Positions 15,301 to 20,025 of a stretch of 25,698 nt of DNA are shown in pieces. The stretch lies in the IMG/VR virus record IMGVR_UViG_3300042402_005805, positions 1-25,698 of that record. One strand, 5' to 3'. Under the pieces are notes generated by a model, which worked only from the letters and a program-made list of their open reading frames with translations, searched no databases and was not told the origin of the DNA. Position 1 is the first letter of the stretch, and each line of letters starts with the position of its first letter. This DNA is from a virus. Made by a program: the position numbers and the translations under genes.

Positions 15301-15506
15301 TCTTGGATTCGGTTAACCCTATTCTTGACTCAATCAGAAGAGATAGAGGATTAATTGACTTCCGTGTGACGGTCTCAAGTTCACCTGAAGACTTGGATGC
15401 AAACCAACTTGTTGGTAAAATTTATCTGAAACCAACGAGAGCTCTCGAATTCATCGACATTGAATTCTTGATCACTCCAACAGGAGCATCTTTTGAAGAT
15501 GTGTGA
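12318..15506 (+). CDS. Contractile tail sheath protein, T4 gp18-like, enlarged
   Basis: Tail sheath of 1062 aa; T4 gp18 has 659 aa. The N-terminus is typical of sheaths (KVFVSPGVYTSERDLS at 6-21, then GIVGETFQGPAFEP). The C-terminal 180 residues are the conserved sheath core that contacts the tube and links neighbouring subunits: GYTRGLVNAVKARKKLTQED, then VGRINPIATF, IRRDRGLIDFRVTV and a final strand ALEFIDIEFLITP. Between about residue 110 and 870 lies a very large Ser/Thr/Gly- and beta-rich region, probably extra surface domains on the outside of the tail. Six such rings move together on contraction. It has its own promoter-like octamer and a strong terminator at 15517, as expected for a highly expressed single gene. 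Confidence 0.93.
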   Translation: MATSNKVFVSPGVYTSERDLSFVAQSVGVTTLGIVGETFQGPAFEPIFITNFDEFAAIFGGTSPQKFVNTQIPKYEAAYIAKAYLQQSNQLFVTRVLGLSGYDAGPSWTISTIGNLNPSTVELLGVYGPFEVYFTGQTGSTSSLDISNLPQDVQDDFYNPYTLYNGNESSIDADFTTSVLNEISLFANSAVNSGTTAYLWGALDGGDFNTLTGGSINTVSGVTEYFDVDNYIFEDMTLSANTNDVWWYGTFDYQTGVPSSYTGYSLGAVLTDIVALGGGVYSGTMETYVNDFSGQTYPTYDNVVIATLRSRGINTNTSGGPVYTVSGTSQVTMIGSGTYSGISLNPFETFVISGNTVEGEAFNFETSMNLADTNYLTKVFGGTNFGKPRNEVPLFVEEVFNSILVDGYNQGQIRGLSSNILGLGEARGFNDSSSIAYYLQQFQTPETPYLVSELRGNIVYRLFKFILVSDGNAANAQVKISIANISFGNGTFDVIVRDFFDTDQNPVVIEKFTNCSLNPTANSFVAKKIGSANGEFLLQSKYIMVEMDEEAPVDALPCGFEGYNMREYAGLTPPFPVYKTQYYTPGQIIANPPFGTPLGTDNAIRSSGDKIRRAYLGISTSVGIDPSFYNYKGQQIINSTPTSQPWPYITKGFHMDSGATVVTIAPTYVDSGQTAFDCGVGSFQSDPTSQSNPYYFLYSRKFTLLAQGGFDGWDVYREYRSNNDSFTLGNTGYLINAQYSPSYPDATGWGAFKQITGPDQQEWANSDFYAYLWGQQTFANPEAVDINVFVTPGIDFINNSNLVENAIDVVEQDRADSIYIMTAPDYNMFVPNTNNFDGDFIYPQEIVDSLEESGIDSNYTATYYPWILVRDGVNNTQIYIPPTSEVVRNLALTDNIAFPWFATAGYTRGLVNAVKARKKLTQEDRDTLYVGRINPIATFSDVGTVIWGNKTTQIRESALDRINVRRLLLQARKLISSVAVRLLFEQNDDQVRQQFLDSVNPILDSIRRDRGLIDFRVTVSSSPEDLDANQLVGKIYLKPTRALEFIDIEFLITPTGASFEDV

Positions 15507-15516
15507 TAATAAAAAT

Positions 15517-15543
15517 AAAAGGTGGTCATAAGATCACCTTTTT
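15517..15543 (+). terminator. Intrinsic terminator after the sheath gene
   Basis: The stem GGTGGTC (15521-15527) pairs with GATCACC (15532-15538), with one G-U pair and an ATAA loop. It is flanked by AAAA on the left and TTTTT on the right. It lies 10 nt after the sheath stop, before the next promoter-like octamer at 15554. Confidence 0.8.
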
Positions 15544-15553
15544 AGCCTTTTTA

Positions 15554-15561
15554 ATATTTAT
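15554..15561 (+). promoter_or_regulatory. ATATTTAT late-promoter-like octamer
   Basis: Exact octamer directly after the sheath terminator, ending 4 nt before the ATG at 15566. It restarts transcription for the small gene and the HAD gene. Confidence 0.5.
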
Positions 15562-15565
15562 TAGT

Positions 15566-15709
15566 ATGGAATTTAATAAAAAAACTTTGTTGGAGTCTTT
15601 AAGTAAGGACTCTAATGGTGTAAAAACATTTTCTGAAAAACCTCAGAATATCGTAATTAACGAAACTCAATTAGAAAGATTGATTGATAAGTTGTATACT
15701 AACGATTAA
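15566..15709 (+). CDS. 47-aa protein of unknown function
   Basis: The frame is open from 15503, but the first 21 codons run through the terminator and the promoter-like octamer, so the ATG at 15566 is the better start. The 47-aa product begins with a basic amphipathic stretch (MEFNKKTLLESLSKD) and ends with VINETQLERLIDKLY, a short amphipathic helix. No family is recognised. The LLE at residues 8-10 and the helix resemble short N-terminal peptides of head-packaged phage proteins, which is weak evidence. It is separated by 3 nt from the HAD gene and must be co-transcribed with it. Confidence 0.6.
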   Translation: MEFNKKTLLESLSKDSNGVKTFSEKPQNIVINETQLERLIDKLYTND

Positions 15710-15712
15710 CAA

Positions 15713-16570
15713 ATGTCTTTACGTAAAACAGTTAAAAGTGTTCTTAAGGAACGTTTTTTATCTGAAGGATTTACCCAAGAGGGTAGTCCTGATATGAAAT
15801 ACTATGCTTTTGATTGGGATGATAACATCGTCACAATGCCAACTCAAATTGTTGTCTTAACAGACAAAGAGGAAGAGATAGGTATGTCTACAGAAGATTT
15901 TGCAGAACACAGAAACGACATCGGAAAAAAACCTTTTGAATATAAGGGTAAAATGATTATTGGTTATGCACCAAACCCTTACAGACACTTTACGGAACAG
16001 GGTGATAAAAATTTTATTGTCGATGCGATGTTGGCAAAACTTGGACCGTCTTGGGATGATTTTAGAGAAGCGGTAAATGGAGGATCTATTTTTTCAATTA
16101 TCACAGCTAGAGGTCACAACCCTGAAACACTTAAACAAGGTGTCTACAATTATATCATTAATGGATTCGGTGGGATTAACAAAGAAGAACTTGTAAGAAA
16201 TCTGAAAAGGTATCGTGAGTTTGCAAATGAAGACACAATATCAGATGAAGAAATAATACAACAATACTTGGAATTTTTAAAATTCTACCCTGTAACTTAT
16301 GGTGAAGGTAGTGCTGCAAGTCCTGAAGAAGGAAAAATTAAAGCACTAAGAGAATTTATTGATTACGTTCGAAATATGTCAGAAAAACTTGGTCAAGGAA
16401 AAGTTTTTTTCAAAAATGATGTAAAAAACAAATTTGTACCACAGATCGGTTTTTCAGATGACGATCCCAGAAATATAGAATCTATTAAAAGCTTTCTAAA
16501 AAAAGAATATGGAAAAGAAAATCCAGTAAAAACATATTTAACTAAAGGAGGAGAAAAAATAGAAGTATAA
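15713..16570 (+). CDS. HAD-superfamily phosphatase-like protein
   Basis: A 285-aa protein with HAD motifs in order: motif I FDWDDN (D34, D36), motif II IITARGH (T131), a candidate motif III lysine at K208 or K210 (EEGKIKAL), and motif IV GFSDDDPRNIE (D249-D251). HAD enzymes transfer phosphate through the first aspartate. In T4 the polynucleotide kinase 3'-phosphatase is of this class, and a nucleic-acid or nucleotide phosphatase is a reasonable guess; the substrate is unknown. Motif I has Asn38 where many family members have Thr or Val. Residues 1-18 are a basic amphipathic extension ending in F-L-S-E before G19, which matches the T4 prohead protease pattern (L/I-x-E) and could be a removable capsid-targeting peptide. 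An enzyme gene between sheath and tube is out of place for a tail operon, which supports virion packaging, but this is inference. Confidence 0.8.
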   Translation: MSLRKTVKSVLKERFLSEGFTQEGSPDMKYYAFDWDDNIVTMPTQIVVLTDKEEEIGMSTEDFAEHRNDIGKKPFEYKGKMIIGYAPNPYRHFTEQGDKNFIVDAMLAKLGPSWDDFREAVNGGSIFSIITARGHNPETLKQGVYNYIINGFGGINKEELVRNLKRYREFANEDTISDEEIIQQYLEFLKFYPVTYGEGSAASPEEGKIKALREFIDYVRNMSEKLGQGKVFFKNDVKNKFVPQIGFSDDDPRNIESIKSFLKKEYGKENPVKTYLTKGGEKIEV

Positions 16571-16638
16571 AAACTCTAGATAGTTATAGAGTAATAAACA
16601 AAATCAAATTTAAAGTAAATAGAAAAACTTTTTACGAT

Positions 16639-16646
16639 ATATTTAT
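16639..16646 (+). promoter_or_regulatory. ATATTTAT late-promoter-like octamer before tail tube
   Basis: Exact octamer 28 nt before the tail tube ATG at 16675, followed by a very A-rich leader. The 104-nt gap 16571-16674 holds this and a weak hairpin at 16573-16594 without a U-tract. Confidence 0.5.
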
Positions 16647-16674
16647 AAACAAATAAAAGAAAAAAAATACAACA

Positions 16675-17163
16675 ATGGCGGACTTATTAATGAAAATGCC
16701 CATACCTTACGAACCTAAAAGGAAAAATAGATTTATATTATCGTTTCCATCTTCGTTGGGTATCAACTCTTGGTATGTAGAATCTACATCAAGACCTTCA
16801 GTAACCATTGGAGCTACTGAAATTCCATTCTTGAACACATCTACCTATGTTGCTGGTAGATTTGTTTGGAATACAATTAACGTAACTTTCCGTGATCCAA
16901 TCGGACCATCTGCGGCTCAGGCACTTATGGAATGGGTACGTCTACACGCAGAATCTGTAACTGGTCGTATGGGATATGCTGCGGGTTATAAAAAAGATTT
17001 AGACTTAGAATTACTTGACCCAACGGGTGTAGCGGTTGAAAAGTGGATTCTACAAGGTACTTTCTTAACCGATGTGAACTTTGATTCTTTAGGTTATAGT
17101 GAAGACGGGTTGGCTACAATCACTGCAACACTTCGTCCCGATAGATGTATCTTAGTTTACTAA
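16675..17163 (+). CDS. Tail tube protein, T4 gp19-like
   Basis: A 162-aa protein, the same size as T4 gp19 (163 aa). The sequence follows the tube-protein pattern: an N-terminal segment MPIPYEPKRKNRFILSFP, a central VAGRFVWNTINVTFRDPIG, the helix AAQALMEWVRLHAE, the segment DLELLDPTGVAVEKWILQG, and a closing strand LATITATLRPDRC. Stacked hexamers form the inner tail channel for DNA. It is preceded by a promoter-like octamer and an A-rich leader, and followed by the best intrinsic terminator in the window. That fits a major virion protein made in large excess over its downstream neighbours. Confidence 0.93.
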   Translation: MADLLMKMPIPYEPKRKNRFILSFPSSLGINSWYVESTSRPSVTIGATEIPFLNTSTYVAGRFVWNTINVTFRDPIGPSAAQALMEWVRLHAESVTGRMGYAAGYKKDLDLELLDPTGVAVEKWILQGTFLTDVNFDSLGYSEDGLATITATLRPDRCILVY

Positions 17164-17196
17164 GAAATCTTTATTAAAAATAAGTCTGTATTATAT

Positions 17197-17231
17197 TTAA
17201 CCATAGGTAACCCCTATGGTTAATTTTTTTT
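17197..17231 (+). terminator. Strong intrinsic terminator abutting the next start codon
   Basis: A perfect 11-bp stem, TTAACCATAGG (17197-17207) with CCTATGGTTAA (17213-17223) and a 5-nt loop, is followed by eight T residues (17224-17231). The ATG of the next gene begins at the very next base, 17232. Read-through messages would carry the hairpin where the ribosome must load, so it may limit both transcription and translation. Confidence 0.88.
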
Positions 17232-17984
17232 ATGGATACATCACAACAATACGGACAATCTGACTTTAATCTACCACACGATGTGGTAGAGTTGCCTTCA
17301 AAAGGTAAATTATACAAGAATAAAAAATCGGCATTAAAAGTCGGGTATTTAACTGCTCAGGATGAGAACATCCTTATAGGTCAAGTTAATTCAGATATGA
17401 TTATTTCAAATTTATTGAGAAGTAAAATATATGAACCTGGATTCAATGTTGATGAATTAATAGACGGGGACGTTCAAGCAATTCTCATTTTTTTAAGAAA
17501 TACTGCATTTGGACCTGACTATACGTTTATTATCAAAGATCCCAAGACCGGAAAAGACTTTGATGCTATTGTAAGATTGGATGAGCTGGATATCGACAAA
17601 CCAATTCACGAACCTAATGAAGAAGGATTATTTACTACCCAATTGCCAAAATCAAATGTGAGTGTCAAATGTAAGGTTTTGACTATGGCGGATCAAAGAG
17701 AAATTGAAAAAATGACAAAGTCATACCCGAATGGAATGACTGTACCTGTAATTACCAAAAGATTGGAAATGATGATTGTTGAGATAGATGGAGATAGAAC
17801 CAGAGAAAAAATTTCTTCATTTATCAATCAAATGCCGATAGCGGATTCCAAACACGTAAGAACTTTCATTGCTCAGTGTGAACCTAAGTTGGATTTAACA
17901 AGAAAAGTAACAGCCCCGTCAGGAGATACCCTCGAAGTTTCGATAGGGTTTGGGGCTGAATTTTTTCGGCCTTTCTATTTCTAA
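17232..17984 (+). CDS. T4 gp26-family tail/baseplate assembly protein (tape measure chaperone)
   Basis: A 250-aa protein resembling T4 gp26 (208 aa), the T4 base plate protein family. The hallmark segments are ELPSKGKLY (20-28), VGYLTAQDENIL (37-48), then NLLRSKIYEP, DGDVQAILIFLRNTAFGPDY, and a C-terminal helical half with KVLTMADQREIEKM. It sits directly before the tape measure gene, where tail chaperones occur across contractile and flexible tails. Its last codons run through UUUUUUCGGC, and a +1 shift there enters a 52-codon extension (17968-18126) that looks like the second half of a gpG/gpGT-type chaperone. The start codon is flanked by a terminator on its 5' side and a 9-bp hairpin at 17270-17290, so expression is probably kept low. 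Confidence 0.82.
   Translation: MDTSQQYGQSDFNLPHDVVELPSKGKLYKNKKSALKVGYLTAQDENILIGQVNSDMIISNLLRSKIYEPGFNVDELIDGDVQAILIFLRNTAFGPDYTFIIKDPKTGKDFDAIVRLDELDIDKPIHEPNEEGLFTTQLPKSNVSVKCKVLTMADQREIEKMTKSYPNGMTVPVITKRLEMMIVEIDGDRTREKISSFINQMPIADSKHVRTFIAQCEPKLDLTRKVTAPSGDTLEVSIGFGAEFFRPFYF
17270..17290 (+). repeat. 9-bp intragenic hairpin near the gp26-family start
   Basis: TCTACCACA (17270-17278), loop CGA, and TGTGGTAGA (17282-17290) form a perfect stem 38 nt after the start codon. With the terminator ending at 17231 it brackets the initiation region. There is no following U-tract. Confidence 0.55.
17961..17970 (+). other. Candidate +1 programmed frameshift site (UUUUUUCGGC)
   Basis: Zero-frame codons are UUU UUU CGG. 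The Phe tRNA at codon 245 can move from UUU to UUC in the +1 frame, with CGG, apparently uncommon here, waiting in the A site. The +1 frame is open from 17947 to 18126. A -2 shift on the same U-run would reach the same frame. Confidence 0.6.
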
Positions 17985-18126
17985 TAGAAAAGATATTTTA
18001 GACGAAATTTATTATTTGACAAAACTGATAGGTTTTTCCTATACAGAGGTCTTGAATATGCCAACTTTTGAAAGAAAATATTTTATTGACAAGTTGATTA
18101 GTGAGTTAGAAAAGACACAAAAATAA
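17968..18126 (+). CDS. Frameshifted C-terminal extension of the tail chaperone (gpGT-like)
   Basis: Fifty-two codons in the +1 frame relative to the gp26-family gene, starting GLSISNRKDILDEIYYL and ending at TAA 18124-18126. The segment IGFSYTEVLNMPTFERKYF fits the common tail-assembly-chaperone pattern (G-F-S-x-x-E-V-x-x-M-P-x-x-E-R). It has no credible start of its own: the only ATG (18058) would leave 22 residues, and a TTG at 17950 overlaps the upstream gene. Fusion by +1 shifting at codon 245 would give a protein of about 297 aa. In lambda-type systems the G and GT forms coat the tape measure protein while the tube assembles, and the tape measure gene follows 29 nt downstream here. An independent gene with a rare start codon is the alternative. 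Confidence 0.65.
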   Translation, partial: GLSISNRKDILDEIYYLTKLIGFSYTEVLNMPTFERKYFIDKLISELEKTQK

Positions 18127-18133
18127 TAAACAG

Positions 18134-18141
18134 GTATTTAT
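18134..18141 (+). promoter_or_regulatory. GTATTTAT late-promoter-like octamer
   Basis: One-base variant of the octamer, 14 nt before the tape measure ATG at 18156 and directly after the stop of the frameshift extension. Confidence 0.45.
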
Positions 18142-18155
18142 TGTAAAAAAATTAG

Positions 18156-19985
18156 ATGTTCTTACAAGAAGCTGAAGGTACTAAAACTTCAATTAAAGGG
18201 TTAGGTGACTTACTAACGGACTTCAAGGATGCTGCTGCGGAGGCTCTAAGTCCTAATAGGTTAGCCATCAGATATGCTCAAATTGAAGATCTCACCAAAA
18301 AAACCACAAGAAGTATTTCAGGAATGTTTGGTGCAAGTGCGGATGCACTACAAAAAGCTTCAGTTGCTGCCTATATGGAAACTATTAATATAGGAGCATC
18401 ATATGAAGATGTTTTATCTATACAACAGGAAATTGCACAACAACAACAAAAAGCACTTAGTCTAACTGAAGCTGAGGTTATAGCTGCCGTTGAATTTTCA
18501 AAGGCAACTGGTGTGGCAGCAAAAGATGTTGGTAGTATAGTTCTGGCTTTTGCTGATTTGGGTCAGTCTACAGATACTGCTTTAGAGAGTATGTCGGGTA
18601 TGGCTGCAGAGGCACGTAAGTACGGTCTAAATGTGGGACAGTTTATGAGTACTGTAGCTAAAAACTTAACTTTAGTAAACTCATATGGATTTAAAAATGG
18701 TGTAGAAGGATTTACCAAAATGGTTGCAAGATCACAGGCACTCAGGATTGATATGGCTCAGACCACAAAATTGGCTGAAAAATTATTGAATCCCGAAGAT
18801 GCAATAGAGCTGGCTGCAAACTTCCAAATGTTAGGAGGAGCCATAGGAGATCTTGGAGACCCATTCAAGCTAATGTATATGGCTCAGAATGATATGGAGG
18901 GTCTTCAAGAGGCGGTAGTACAGGCAGCTAAGTCGTCTGTTATGTTCAACAAAGAAACCGGGTCATTTAAAATATCCGGTACAGAAATGTACCGTTTAAG
19001 GGCACAAGCACAGGCACTCGGAATATCTTATGAAGAATTAGCTAACACTGCGGTAAAGGCCGCCAAAGAAACGGAAATTTTATCAAGGATAAGATTTTCA
19101 GGATTAGACGAAGAAACTCAACAATTAGTTGCAAACTTAGGTGAAATTAAAGACGGACAGGTTCAAATAAAACTACCCACGATGGATAAGGCCATCACTG
19201 ATTTCTCCAAGTTACAAGATAAAAATAGTACAGAGTTCAAGGCTCTTGAAGAGTATCAAAAAAGTACTCAAATGTCTGATAGACAGATATCAGAAAGCCA
19301 ATTGTCAGTTTTACAAAAAATAGAAAACAGTTTATCGGGACTAAAAAACCTAACAGTGGGTCAACCAAACTTTCAGGAGTTAGGTAAAAAAGCGGCAGAA
19401 GGGTTTCAAAAAGGTATTGAAGATGCTGCAAGTAAGGTAAAAGGTGTTGCTGAGGAACCTGAGTATCAAAGAGCACTTTCTGAAACGACCGAAGCACTTA
19501 CCTCAGGCTTTAATGATGTATTAAAAGAATTAGGAGAAGGTAATTTTGCTGGGGCAACTAAAGCTATTGGAGATATGGGATTAAAACTTGCAGAAACCAC
19601 AGGGGCAGCAGATCTTTTCAACAAGGCAGTGAAAGGTATGGCTGACAGACTCAGGGAAGGGTTATTACCAAATCCAATTCGTGAAGGAGGTGACGTTCTG
19701 ATGGGACCATCATCAAATACAGTACTTTCAGCACCACAAGGTACGTTTAAACTCAATGATAAAGATACTGTGATTGCGGGTACAAATTTATTTGACAAAG
19801 GACAATCACAAATACAAAAATTAGAGTTTGCAAACGCAGCGGAAGTAAGAGTAGGTGGTACCATTCAAATAAATGGAATTCAACCTGGAACTATCGGTGA
19901 TATGTTGTTACGTGATCCTGATTTTCAATCAGGTATCAAGAATTTGTTCAGCAAGAGTTTCAAAGAACAATTGGGAACTGCTTAA
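18156..19985 (+). CDS. Tape measure protein, T4 gp29-like
   Basis: A 609-aa protein, close to T4 gp29 (590 aa), the tail length ruler. It is Ala-rich and largely helical, with repeated tape-measure-like blocks (VEFSKATGVAAKDVGSIVLA, then GMAAEARKYGLNVGQFM, then TKLAEKLLNPEDAIELAANF), a Gln-rich helix (QQEIAQQQQKAL) and a C-terminal beta segment with KLNDKDTVIAGTNLF, a pattern seen at tape measure ends. No transmembrane helix is evident. The protein extends inside the growing tube and is ejected ahead of DNA. Its place right after the chaperone and its probable frameshift product supports the call independently of sequence. Confidence 0.85.
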   Translation: MFLQEAEGTKTSIKGLGDLLTDFKDAAAEALSPNRLAIRYAQIEDLTKKTTRSISGMFGASADALQKASVAAYMETINIGASYEDVLSIQQEIAQQQQKALSLTEAEVIAAVEFSKATGVAAKDVGSIVLAFADLGQSTDTALESMSGMAAEARKYGLNVGQFMSTVAKNLTLVNSYGFKNGVEGFTKMVARSQALRIDMAQTTKLAEKLLNPEDAIELAANFQMLGGAIGDLGDPFKLMYMAQNDMEGLQEAVVQAAKSSVMFNKETGSFKISGTEMYRLRAQAQALGISYEELANTAVKAAKETEILSRIRFSGLDEETQQLVANLGEIKDGQVQIKLPTMDKAITDFSKLQDKNSTEFKALEEYQKSTQMSDRQISESQLSVLQKIENSLSGLKNLTVGQPNFQELGKKAAEGFQKGIEDAASKVKGVAEEPEYQRALSETTEALTSGFNDVLKELGEGNFAGATKAIGDMGLKLAETTGAADLFNKAVKGMADRLREGLLPNPIREGGDVLMGPSSNTVLSAPQGTFKLNDKDTVIAGTNLFDKGQSQIQKLEFANAAEVRVGGTIQINGIQPGTIGDMLLRDPDFQSGIKNLFSKSFKEQLGTA

Positions 19986-20001
19986 AAAATTGGATGAGTA
20001 T

Positions 20002-20009
20002 CTATTTAT
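20002..20009 (+). promoter_or_regulatory. CTATTTAT late-promoter-like octamer
   Basis: One-base variant of the octamer, 16 nt before the ATG of the 1586-aa baseplate gene at 20026. Confidence 0.4.
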
Positions 20010-20025
20010 CAATAAAACCGCATAG

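Noticed and set aside
15503-15565. N-terminal 21-codon extension of the 47-aa protein
   Set aside because: It would be encoded by the terminator hairpin and the promoter-like octamer; the ATG at 15566 is preferred.
16573-16594. Hairpin after the HAD gene as a terminator
   Set aside because: Only about 6 bp of AT-rich stem and no U-tract follows.
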